Source: Triops longicaudatus
Lineage: Eukaryota > Arthropoda > Branchiopoda > Notostraca > Triopsidae
NCBI GenBank assembly: GCA_022885665.1
Contig: JAGQDJ010000033.1
Location: forward strand, 806,001-870,000
Direction of reading: 5' to 3'
DNA length: 64,000 nt
Position 1 is the stretch's first letter. The number at the start of each line of letters is the position of its first letter. The translations under genes and the position numbers were made by a program. The notes under the pieces are model-generated. The model searched no databases. It saw nothing but the letters and a program-made list of their open reading frames with translations, and was not told the origin of the DNA. Positions 25,356 through 37,700 of the stretch are shown here, in pieces.

Positions 25356-28300
25356 CGCTTTGTCCCGAGTGTCAACCTTGGGTATTACGCACAGCCCAGC
25401 TTCACTCTGCGATGAACTCTCCAACTCGTTAGTGACAAAACAAGTACAGTTTTGCAAGAAACATCCCAATTTCATGTCCTCAGTGCAAAGTGGGGCAGCG
25501 GTGGCCATTGATGAGTGTAAATTTCAGTTTCGGTCAAGAAGATGGAACTGTTCCACGTTGGATGAGTTATCCACAGTGGTTCCCGTCGATCAACCAACCG
25601 CGCTGCCTCAAAAGTCAAAACCAACGTCATCACCCACCAAACGCAAAACAAAGCCAAAGAATCTTGGTAAGTCACAAGCAAACATTATTTCTTAGTGAAA
25701 TCACTGTCACAGAGCGAGGACAGATTTTATTTCTTATTATAAAAATTATGCTTATTTTAATTTTCTTTATTTACGTATCTGCAAAGCGTAATGCTTTCTC
25801 ACTGATAAGGCACTCAATGGGCGGGCATTCCAATTAGTCTGCCAGGTGGGCTAGGACAGGTCCGAGAGTTTAGATTAGCCTAGGTTAGCCTATGTTTTGA
25901 GGGGATTGCGTTTTTTAGATACTGGAATCTGGAAAGTTCTCAATGGGTGCGAGTAAAATACGACAACGTCGGGATTACAAAAGAACTTTTAGTTTTCGCC
26001 ATTGTATCCCTTCTAACACCAATCCTGGGGTGCACGTACCAGCTGGAGAGCGCCAAGGGTCTTGACGGGGTACACTAGGGTTCTTTTGTCACTTTTGGCT
26101 CTATAGTACACGTATTAAGTAAAATTCAGGTTTTTGTAGAGAGAGTAGTTGAGTAGTCTTCGACAGGCAAAGAGTTCGGTATACCGACAAATTTAGAGAA
26201 TTATTGCCTTATAGCCCGCTATTCTGCGTTACCCTGAATTTCCGGCGAGCCAACAAGTCCTAATCCTTTTGCAAGCGTCTAAGCAAGTCTTTCCAAGTGC
26301 AGTTCTCAGCTTTTTTTGCAGAGATGCACGTCTTACTTATCGGGGGCATGTTTCACTGGCATATTCAACGGGGAGCCAATCAGAACCATTGCGTAGATCC
26401 CCTAAATCATCCTTATTGGCTGATAGCCGAACTTACCGGTACGGCGTATTTCCGAAATTGCCAGGTCACGGTTTATCCCTCTTTATTTGTTATTAGAGGA
26501 ATACGTTTGATGAATTTAACTATAGTTTAAAGTTTTTATTTTCTGTTTAAACCGTGTACTTTACCCACTGTCCAAACGAAAGATTTTGATGATCTGTTTA
26601 TGATGAGAGTAATATTATGATGACTAGAGGAGAGTTCTTGCACTTTTTATTTTTGAAACTTTCTCGAGTTTGTCTGGTAAACCAGCAGAATGTATGAAAG
26701 AGTAATAGTTTAGTTCTAAAAGTGTGTAACAATAGTGTTAGCGCAAATTTCCCCTGTTCACAAGCAGTAGATGTAAAATAGAAAATAAAGAAAAGGTTAC
26801 GGCGCCTTTACTCAGCTGCAATCCGAGCATTTATGCTAATACACCCTGAGCAAGGATTAGCGAAGCTATATAAATGTGGAAATTAAAGTTCCTAATCGGT
26901 AATTATCTGATTGTCGCAGTGAGTCGAGATGTGAACGCGGGAAATTCCTCAGGAAGCGTGAGTGTTCAGGTGCCAAGTCCTTCCAGCAAGCCAACTGCGA
27001 GTGCTTTTTCGCCTTACCCTATCGTACCGTCAGGTAAGCAAACTAATTACAGTGTAATAACTCCCAAGTTGGGTGGGCTTTCATTTCCTGCGATTAAAAT
27101 TAAGAAGGTAAGGATAAGTTGGACACCTCCTATGGTGAAACCGAAACGTCCGCTTTTCGCTGCACTTTTCGAGGCCTTGGATAGAGCTGAAAGCTTACAA
27201 ATACACTTGTAATAACGAAGTAGACGGTTCTTATAGTGCATGTCAACTTTCATCAACAGACTATTGTTGCTTGTTGAGCTGGATCCCGCACGGATAACAG
27301 CTAACCTCCATGTAGTTTTTTGTACTTTATCAGTCTCCTTAAGTTGCTCCTTTTAAACCTTTGCCAAGCGTCATAAATTATACGTCAACTGCGAGGCTAT
27401 TTTATCGCTGAAGTTCATCTTGCTATCGTGATCTACAATAGGACTGTCACGGCACAAACTCTGACATTTCAGCCACGAACTCAATTATCGCATGTATAAA
27501 CCTAATTACTCTGAAGATCAAATACTCAAAAACATGGCTTTAGGCACTCGTGAGTCTGCATTCGTGCACGCGATTTCTGCAGCGGGAGTCGCGCACGCCC
27601 TTACGAGAGCCTGCTCCTCTGGCGAACTGGAGGACTGTGGATGCGACAGAACTGTACGCGGGAAAAGCCCCGAAGGATTCCAGTGGGCTGGTTGCTCCGA
27701 CAACGTTCATTTTGGTACCAGCTTCTCACGCACATTCGTCGATGCACGGGAGCATCGTGCAACGAAAAAAAGCACGGGAAAAGGCGGGAAAAATGCACAA
27801 ACCGTATGGAGAGCACTTATGAATTTGCACAACAACGAAGCTGGACGAAAGGTAAATCTAACAGATATTACATGTCAAGGCTTACGGAGGTACAATAAAT
27901 AACTTGTCGAAAACGTTAGTTGTATATTAACACACATTCAGACGTCAGGAATCCAACACTGTCCGCAAATTCATTGCTCCAATAAGAAAACTTTTCAGAG
28001 CTGTATGTACTGTGCGTACGCTTCCAGAGTTATCTGCATATATATAATTTTCAACCACTATTTTATCGTATTTCTGGGGGCATTGTTACTTTTTTGACCC
28101 TCTGAAGTCATTAAGTCGCTCGTACTAAGGTGGTCTGGGGCAAAATCGTGCAAAGGGTACTTGAGACCAACGCAGCTGGCTTTAAGGAAAATTAGAGCAA
28201 AAATACAGTCATGGCGTGAGAGCGTGCTAATTATTTCCAAGAAGCGACTAAGAAGGAAAGGAAGCATCGAAGATTTTACTACGTTTTCTGACGTGTATAG

Positions 28301-30321
28301 CCTCGATTAACAGTAAATGTGTTCCACCTGTGAACTTGGGATCAGAGTTTCCCTAAAAAGAAGCTGCGAAATTGAAAATGGTACAGCGACGTCACTTATG
28401 CATATGTAGAAAGTCTTCCGTGAGTAAAACGCGTTATGCAAAGCATAAATTACTTGTACGGAACTTTCTAGTTAAAGGAAAAGGGGGGAGTTCAACTAAT
28501 ATATGAGGCAAGTGGAAGAAAAGTCTTACTGATGAATTGCAGAAATTTAAAGTAGGTAAAATAAATAAAAATCAAACCTCAGTGAATTATGCGAAAAGAT
28601 ATGCGCCAATAAAATGCGCGGGACAATATTATATTCATTCTTCTGCGATAAAAAATACTCCAAAAATCTGTATGAAAGACTTTAAGTTAAGCGTGAGGTT
28701 CAAAAACAGTTTAGCTTTACCATTTTAGCTTTTAGTTTGGTGTGATTTTGTACGATCCTTGGGAAACACGAGCCATGATGGAACACGCGTACCAAAAGCG
28801 CAATTTGATGAAAAACTTTTCGAAGTAATAGAAAAGCAGTTCTAACGATAATTTTACCTTACGGCAGCAAGATTTAGAAGACATTTAGATTTAGCATAAA
28901 CTTATTTTAATATTGTAGCAGAAGTATTATATTGCTATTACTATATTGTAGTAGATATACAAGTATTGTACAGTACAATCCACTCATCTGGATAGGCTCG
29001 GGGCTGTAAATCGGTACGCATTAGGTGGATTATACTTTCAACAGACATTCCTATAGGCCTACTGTATGTAGGCAGCCCGTGTAGCCCACTTGTATCGAAC
29101 TATTTAATTGTAGTGAAATTATAATAAAAATTACCATACAAATAAAAGCTTCAATCATTCAATTGTCATCATGCCACTTCCAATTACTTTATGGGAAAGC
29201 AGAATAGCTGACACGAGATACTTTTTGCTCCGAGACGACTAAGAAAACAAGTCGCCTCAAGGCTTAACCAAGCCTGTATCCTGGAGGTTAGGGGTTATTT
29301 CCTTCGAAATTTTTATTTGATAACGGTGAATATAGGCGAATATTCAAATGTTCAATAGAATTGTATATGAACCCCTCCACCCCCGAAACTCCCCAAATTC
29401 CTTTCGAACTAAAATCCTGGTTACATTACTGGGCTTACTGTTCACTTATTTTCAATGTTTGCTTCCACTTTTATTGGTAAAGTAACTCAACGCAGGTTGA
29501 GGACATGCTTGTCTCGTTATGGCAATATCGAACTTAAGGCTAGTTTGTAACATGTTGAGTATAAAAGCTTTGGATATAACGGTTGTTCTCTTTTTTCAAC
29601 TGCTATACCTTTGCTATATCTGTGGTATTTAAAGCTTAATTGTTTTAAGCATGTTACCTTTTACTACATGAAAATGTCTAGCGAATATAGCTTGTTATGC
29701 TAAGTAATTCTTCATTTAGGTAGTGGAAAAAAGTATGCGGGTTGAATGCAAATGTCACGGTGTGTCTGGCTCATGCGAACTCCGAACATGCTGGAAAGCA
29801 ATGCCATCTTTCCGGGAGGTAAAACATCCACTCGATGATCCTCACGTTAATACATGTGAATGTCTCCTTACTGTAAATCTAGATTGGCGAGTTGCTGAAA
29901 GAAAAGTTCGACGGAGCGACGGAAGTAGAAGTACGAACGTGGCATTCAGGTTCCCGTAGGCAACTTGTTCCACGTAGTCCCACGTACAAACCTCACACAG
30001 ACGCCGATCTGGTATACTTAGACCGGTCACCTGATTACTGCGAATTCGATGCAACAGTTGGATCACTAGGAACACACGGACGCCCGTGCAACAAAGTAAA
30101 AGCACTTAGTATCTTCACAAAGTGTGTTTTATAAAAATGTCCCGTTTTCTTGTTGACAGACATCCAAAGCCATCGATGGCTGTGAGCTGTTATGCTGCAA
30201 CCGTGGCTACAAGAGTCACCGGGAACGACGCTCTGAACGGTGCATGTGTAAATTCCAGTGGTGTTGCTCCGTTCAGTGTAAAACATGTGTTCGAGACGTC
30301 GAAGTACACACATGCCTTTAG
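25356..30321 (+). CDS. WNT4: Wnt4 secreted signalling ligand, 5' end missing
   Basis: Wnt4 is a secreted, lipid-modified ligand for Frizzled receptors. Six exons join in phase: 25356-25666, 26920-27033, 27517-27851, 29720-29818, 29883-30095, 30160-30321. Recognisable blocks in order are ECKFQFRSRRWNCSTLD, GTRESAFVHAIS, TRACSSGELEDCGCDR, GFQWAGCSDN, ALMNLHNNEAGRK, RVECKCHGVSGSCELRTCW (with the acylated Ser), EKFDGATEVEV, PHTDADLVYL and the Cys-rich end finishing VHTCL. These match Wnt4 better than other Wnt classes. The first exon shown starts at acceptor TTTGCAG in phase 2, so an upstream exon with the signal peptide is missing. About 65 Ser/Pro/Lys-rich residues separate NCSTLD from GTRESAF. 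Exon 2 and the acceptor at 27516 are the least certain parts. Confidence 0.93.
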
Positions 30322-31713
30322 CGTGTGCTAAGATGGGAAAGAAATGACAGGGTAGACACGTTAACGAGTGCTTTAGGATACCTCCCTCTGCCCGTAAGCA
30401 ACGAGAAATTCGGGGTGTATATAGTTAACTCTTTTCCTTCAAGGAAAGCGAATTGTGGGTGGCAAGACCTATCAGACTTTGCCACTAAATTTAAATGTTG
30501 TATATCATGTCAAAAACGTTGAAGAGTTTGTAAGCCAACTGCGATTAATACACATCACAATCTATTTTTGGTTTTCCAATGAATGACAGGGCCTTGCACG
30601 AATCCTGACCATGTGGACAGTTTGTAATAGTAATTGACGCACAACACCATAGACGGGATGCCAGTCAACAGTATTTTTGTTCACAAGCTTACAGTCAAAG
30701 AACTCTATACAAGGGAACAGGTTTGTCACGGTAAGGTGGGTAACGTAATCTAATCAACACTACTTGGGAAAGGCAGGGAGGCAATTGTCTCGAAAAGCTT
30801 GCTTGAAAAAATTAAGAAGGATAAAAGAGTGTTGCACCATCGCAAGCGGTCGTTACAATGAAAGAAAAGACTAGACTAAACATTAACAGGGGTACGAGAA
30901 ACCGGGATACGTCTTCTTTTTTGATGCTCTAACAAGCGCTGACAGCAGTTCAATATAAATTCTTTAGCACTTCTTTTTCATAGACATAACTTCCTTTTAA
31001 AAAATATCGCAATTAACAAGAGATTTTGTGCTATCCAACACTCACTGGGAATGTTCCTGGCTTCACTTTCGAGCTAAGATGTTGTCTAATTTGCCCAAGA
31101 GTTCGAACAAAGTTTCCGAACTGCTTAAGCACACAAGATACATCAGAATACAGAAATGCCTACCGTGTAAAGGAGGAAAAGAGCAATTGGGGTTTCCTAC
31201 TTTGTCATATATGCAGCACAATCTAAAATGGAAAAAAAAGGAAGTCCAGCTTCCATCTATGAATAAAATCCGCCTTGTTTACAAAGAGTGCTACTCAAAA
31301 AACCTGCCATAAAAGTTTAAACAATGTCCTACAGATTCAATGCAAATCTGCAAGCTAAAACTTTTACAATATAACAAAAACCTTGGTAGCTTGGCTACCG
31401 GTTTGGTAATATTGGTAGCTCCTCAATAGAATTTCCCCAACACGTAAATATACTTGAACGGAGGCGTAATAGCCAACATGGCTTACACTTTCACTCAGAG
31501 CAACAACACACACCTTAAACTCTGATATACTTACGGCTTCGTTTTTAAAAGGGTACATGACTTGGCTGTGTGATTTAATTCTTTGGTCATGGTCAATCAC
31601 TGGAGTCTCGATGGGTCAAATATATCCATACAAAACCGCACGAAAAATATTCCATTTCGGTCCCAGCGCTTAACCGATCACAAAATCGTTTTTCAGGCAA
31701 ACCCACTTTCTCC
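30322..31713. other. Convergent 3' flank between Wnt4 and HDAC
   Basis: No coding exon is visible. AATAAA on the plus strand at 31262-31267 could end Wnt4 transcripts. ATTAAA on the minus strand at 31574-31579 could end the HDAC transcript about 135 bp after its stop. The two 3' UTRs would then run toward each other and stay about 300 bp apart. Confidence 0.4.
31574..31579 (-). terminator. Candidate poly(A) signal of HDAC
   Basis: The plus strand reads tttaat, giving ATTAAA on the minus strand about 135 bp after the HDAC stop. It is the nearest canonical variant I found. Confidence 0.35.
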
Positions 31714-34700
31714 TCACTTGACACTGCTCTCGTCTTGATCCATAGGTTCTTCCGACACTTCCCGGGATGCTGTGCTGGTCCTACGGTTAACATTTCACTG
31801 AATGAAAGACAACTGAGAAGAAAGAAAACCGGACTTACGTTATGCTGGCTGTGCTTCCTGTATGGCAAACCGACAAGCCCGCCATGGCTGTAACCGTTTC
31901 AGTTTCTTCCGCCGGTCCCGGTTTGGCATTCACGTTACTAGATTCTAATTCAGCGTCAACATCAGACGCAGACATCAAAGCCCAATGGGAGGTTCGTTTG
32001 ATTACAGGCCAATGAGGAGTCTGTTAACACAAAGAATTAGGAAAAGACTTCGTAAAACGCAGCCCGAAATGGAAAAAAGGGGGAAACAGGAAACAAAACA
32101 TCCATATTCATAATCACTACAGCGTTTGTACTAAATTATAGAAATTCGCAGTAAGCTACTGCCCTTGCAGGCCGTAAGAAAAGGGGTAAAATTTACCTGA
32201 ATAGCAATAGTCTTCTGCAAAGTATCGATGGCATTACGACAGGGCACCCGGGCAAGCTCTTCTGGGCGGAGCGGAGTAAGTTCATCTCCTAATAATGCTC
32301 GCACGCATTCCACAGTAGCGTCTGAAATAGTGGGCAAATCATAGCCTCCTTCCAAAGCCATGACAATCCGTCCGCCGGCCAATTTCATTAGTTGGCGAGT
32401 TATGTGTCCAAAACAAGCTGGGGTTACAACATAACCTCCTAACGGAGCAGCATGACCCGCACAAGCGTCAAATCCAGCCGATACTAGCACAATTTCGGGG
32501 TCAAAATCCTAATAAATCGCCAGAAAAAGGCCTCGTTTTAGATTTAATGTATTGCTAATAACCCAAACGCTTAACTGTGAGTACACCCTGGTAAACACGT
32601 CTAAACAACAAGGTTTGCGTTATAACTTACCTTAGCAATAGGCATGACAAGGGTCCTAAAGGCAGCCAAGTATTCGGCATCACCCAATGGCGGATTTAGA
32701 CCACCCGACCAGGCAATGTTGACATTAAAGCCCAGCCCATCCTCAGCTCCGCACTATAAACGTACCACGTTAGTTAACGTATGATCAAGGCAAGTCATTA
32801 GTTACCTCTAACGGACTTCCGGTACCCGGGAAAAAATTTCCATCATCGTGGCGATGAACAGAAATAAACAATACATTGGGATCTTCGTAGAACATCTGCT
32901 GAGTACCATTCCCGTGATGAACATCCTAAACAAAACGGAAACAAATTTATGACAAGGTATTTCTTTTCTACTCAGTGGGAGGTAAACTTACCAGATCCAC
33001 AATTAATACGCGCTCCACTTTGTGCCGCAAGCGCAGTTGTTTGGCGGCAATTGCTATGGAGTTAAAGAAACAGAACCCCATGGCTTGTCGGGTTTCGGCG
33101 TGATGACCTGGAGGACGTACCACCGCAAATCCATTCTTAATTTCACCCGTGACAGCTGCCGAAACATGAGTTTGTAAATAGTCCATCTTCACTCCAGCTA
33201 TAATACCTTTTTTTTATTTCTTTTACCTTTGACAGCTAAGTCAATCACACAGCCCGCAGCCATGCGTGAAGCAGACGGGGTATGGAGTTCATTCCACGTC
33301 GTATCACTGTCGACGCCAATCCCCCCACAAGGTAGCACCACAAAGTTTTTCAGGGGTAAATCTGCAAACAAGGATGCGTCAAGCTTTTGTCTGTTGGCAG
33401 GATTGGAACCTGAAATAGATACGTTCATGTTAAACAACACAACGGAAATGCACAAGTTTTTGTACCGAATAATAGTGTGTACGGCTCGCTATGGCAAGAC
33501 TGAATTTCTTCCAACGTAGCTTTACGTGACCGCAACCTCAGGCAACGTTGAACCAAACCAGCTTCTTGGAGACGAGACCATATGCTTTGTAATCGACCGC
33601 CATGCTCTGGATGCATGTTATTGTTCCCACATATACACTACACGTCAAGAACAAAGAATAAATTATATTCATACTTGACGACATTTATGATGACCACATT
33701 AACTAGGTAAGTTACCTGATGCTTCAGCATAAGTGCATCATAACCTAACGCTGTGCCGGTACTACCAGCCTTAGCTCCACCCACTCCAGGTGCCAGACCC
33801 TGGGCCGCTAGTGGAATTAAAACTGGCAAATATCCGGCCTGCCCTTCAGTCGACGGAGAAATTGGGCCTAAGGAAACTAGTGGAGAAGACAAGGCTCTGG
33901 ATAATGGCCTGACCAGGTGATGAGTTCGAGGACTAAATGCTGAACCTAGAGAAAACCCTTTTTTGTTATATGTGCAGAAATAGTAAATTATTTTTGCATG
34001 CTTCATTTATTCATTTTGATCTAACTTCTCATTATAATTCCCTTTGTTGCTTACTCTTTTTTATTAATTCAGCAACTCCTTATTCTACTCCTGTTATTTT
34101 AGCTTCATTATTCATGTGAAAAGACAACCAAGCGTTACCTTCAGAGGGCTGCAACGATGATCTACAACCCATAAGTCTAAGCGGGGCGGTAGTTTCTTCG
34201 ATAAGCTCTTCAGCTTGGGGGTGTTCAGTGAGGTCAATAAGTTCAGGATGGTCTTTTTCATTGCGTTGTTGCAATTCACGCTGCAACGCCGCCTCTGTTT
34301 CTTCTTCGACATTCTCCACTTGGCTTCGGCTTCCAGCACGAGTGAGAACGGTTTGGCGAATGTGTTGTTTGAGTAGGTGATGAGCAGCCTGGGCCTCGTA
34401 GGCTTGGCGTTCTCGCAAGTATTGTTCATACTGGGCAGGGCTCAAAGTCGAGCCAGGGTTGCCTGGTGGCTGCTGAAGCATTCCCAGTGGTAAGGGTGCC
34501 GATTGTGTGCGACCCAATGGCCGAAGACATGGTTTTTGTAACCGTGCTTGGGCCACCTGAGCGTCAGTGAGGGGTGGTGCGCCATACATGCCCATCAACA
34601 CAGGCGGATGACCGACCTGTTCAAGCGCTTGCATTTGTTTCTGAATGTAGGCAGGCGATCCCGGACTACCTGCAAATTCTCCTTCCAACCCTAATCAGGA

Positions 34701-37700
34701 AAATTTCTTCAAAATGGAACTTTCACATTCACAAATCATGCCGTCTACGATATGCCGCGTGTTGGCTTCGTGATACAGACGATAAATTTACCTGGGACTT
34801 GTGTATAGTATCCGGGTATATTGTGCATAGGATGTGATAAAGGAACTCCTAACCGAGCGACAAGAGCTGCGCGTACCTCGGCTTCATTTACAGTTGACAA
34901 CCGTGTCACATCCTGCGAAAAGAGAGAATATGCATAAACGCATAACTACTCGACTACGCCGAAGCCATTCATTTATGTTACCGTGTTGTTGTGGATTGGA
35001 GGTCGGCCCAAGGAAATGTTTGGCAAAGATGGACTCGTGTACAGGGTCAAGTCGGGTATGGAACCTTGAGTGGTCAAAAAGGTTGCTCCATAGGGAGACG
35101 TACCAGCTTCCTAAAAAGTGTCCGCAAAATGAAAGTGGCAAAACTGGAATTAGAGTCACCCAAGAACTAGGTACATTTCTTGGTTCATTAACTGTGACAA
35201 AATGAAACAACAAAACTTGCCTCCGGATGGGTGACACTGCCAGACGAGGAATGTGAATTGTTCAGCGAAACGATCGGTGGCGAATTGGGTCCAGAATCAG
35301 GTGTGCTCCCTGAAGTTTCACCTTGAATACAAGACAAATAAGTAGACATAAGCTGTAACCGAGTAAGTGAGCGTCTCCAACCTCCTTAACATCATACAAA
35401 TTATGCAAATTAAGGTTGTGCGGGAAAGTATGAATCCTAGCTTTTCAATTACTTTCTCTGGGAAATAATGCATGTCAGTTACACGTTAATAGATGAAACA
35501 AGGCAGTGACATACCAGCTAGAGGTGAGCGGCGACGAAGCGGTGGCGGTCCTGTAACGGTAGCCACGCCACCCAATTTCCCATCTTTGCGACGAATGAGC
35601 GGACTGCTTCGCCTTTCCGCGTGGAGTCGCGGCTTATAGCGCATTTTTAGCAGATTGGATTCCGATGCTTTAGTACACGAGCAGCGTCAAGAGCACGCCA
35701 TGCAAGAACCGTGCAAACAAGTAGAACAAGTTAGTTTAAGAGACTCGACTTTAAAAATTGTTATGTCAAGGAGTTCTTTGACAGCTACGCACAGCGGATT
35801 TGGTTGGCTTGCCAAAACTTTCGTTCTCGGGAACATTCCCATGCCTGTTATCAATGCGGCAAACCTACTTTAAACTTTCTGAATAATGTACCTGTTTTCC
35901 TCAACGGGAAATCATCTTCATATTTGGCGGCCAACAAAGGGTGTCTGTAGGGGTGGGAACCAGGTGGTGGCATAGGCATAGGACCAGCAGGTGTGGGGAC
36001 CCCTGTCGTACTCGCAGACAGTCCGGCTTGGGAACTGCATCCTCCTACAACCGGCAAAGGCAGTGAACCTGACTTCGACCTGAACGGAATAATAAGCAAA
36101 TAAAGAAACGCATTACGAGAACGTCTATTAAAGACTATGAAGGTTTTAAGGAAAAGGTCTCTTTCAGATTACCAAGGTCGATAACTGGCGTTGCTAGGCG
36201 TGGAACTTGCTCCGTTGGCCGCCGCTGCAGCTTCACGTTGCTTTTTGTTGAGCACGAATTCCTAAAAAGTACGAACGTTAATTACATGACCGGTATAGAT
36301 CGTTGACACAGACTAATTATTCATGTGTCTTCTGGTTCTGAACAACAGTTTTCAATTACTAGAACGCATCGGTTGAGAGGAGTCATACATTTTAGAGAGA
36401 AATGCACTACATTCACATTACCAGACCTGTTGATTGCCGACTTGCTCTGTTTTTGTCCTTTTAATACACTGAATTCGGGATATCTATAGCAGTGCATCAA
36501 TGTCCTGTACAAATTAGCACAGGAATATTAGGTGTTGAAGTTTCGCGCATTGCCCAACTATGTGATCTTAAAACAAAACAACAAAAAAAGGGTTGTCTTC
36601 ATTCTAAATACATAGCACTCGAGTAACAATGGCTGATCCCATCACGGACCCTGCATGGCTTTCAAAACTGTACACGCAACGGTCGCGTGAAAGGACGCCG
36701 CTCATGCATACTTTTGAAGTGCTTTATCCTCAAAATACACATTAACTGTATTTTTTTTCCTAACGCGTCGCTTTTACATAATGTGAATAGTACTAACAAC
36801 TATAACCCTTTATCTGCACCGAAAATACTACCGTATCTCTACATTAAAAAATATATATGGTACAATTGTAAGAACGCAATTACGAATACTACAACGCGGA
36901 ACATAGAGATAAAAAAAGATAATAGTCTTGTCAAACACAGGGACGCGCGACAAAAAGAGACGAGAGGTTGTACAAAAACTGTGACCAACTGGGGATCACG
37001 TAGCGCTCTGTACGCGTACAGTTAACGTCACTAGCTCTTGTTTTTGAAAATCCGTTACACCAGTTTCTATTCCAGGAAAAAGTCTGTGAGAGTAACAATC
37101 AGACTGAAATGCTTTATGTCTTAAACAATATAATTAACTATTACGTAAGCAAAACTGTAGGCCGGATAAAGTGTAACACGGGTTGCAGGGTAAGTCAACA
37201 GTTTTCGGAATCAATAGAGAATAAAAATCTAGCAATAGAAACGCACTAACTTTGTTACGCTAAGATATGTGTTTCAAATATTTAATGCCAACGCCAGGCA
37301 ATTTTAAAAGCCGGAATATGTGCTAAAATAATCTCTCTTCAGATTCTTCAATGCGCACCGCGATACAATTCCCCTGTTCCCATTACCTATCCTATCAACT
37401 CTTCTCTACTGCGGTTAATTCTCACTCTGAATAAAATATCAACGTTGTGATTAGGGTAATGGAAAAGAATAAAACGACACTTGGATTTGCAGCACAAGTT
37501 CACCCATTTCATATTTTGTCATTTTTTTTGGGAAAAGCGTTCCGATTTCAACTAAGATTATTAAATCCATATAAAAATTATCCCTATTTTTTTAATCTTG
37601 TAAACTTGCAGTTGCTAACCATACAGTAAAAAAAAACAACAAAAAAATCCCAACAAAGCTCCTATACCTATGGCCGCGGCAGTTGCGCGAGTGTATCATA

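Noticed and set aside
25860..25890. Telomere-like TTAGG repeats (also near 51800)
   Set aside because: Only isolated or imperfect copies (taggttagcc, ctaacctaacctaact) occur. They are too few to be an interstitial telomere array or to indicate phylum.
33198..33226. A 29-bp intron in HDAC (donor 33226, acceptor TATAG at 33198)
   Set aside because: It keeps the frame but is too short for splicing and adds 14 residues with no counterpart in other HDACs. The acceptor CGGCAG at 33156 gives a 71-bp intron and a better protein match (AVKAVTGEIKNGF).
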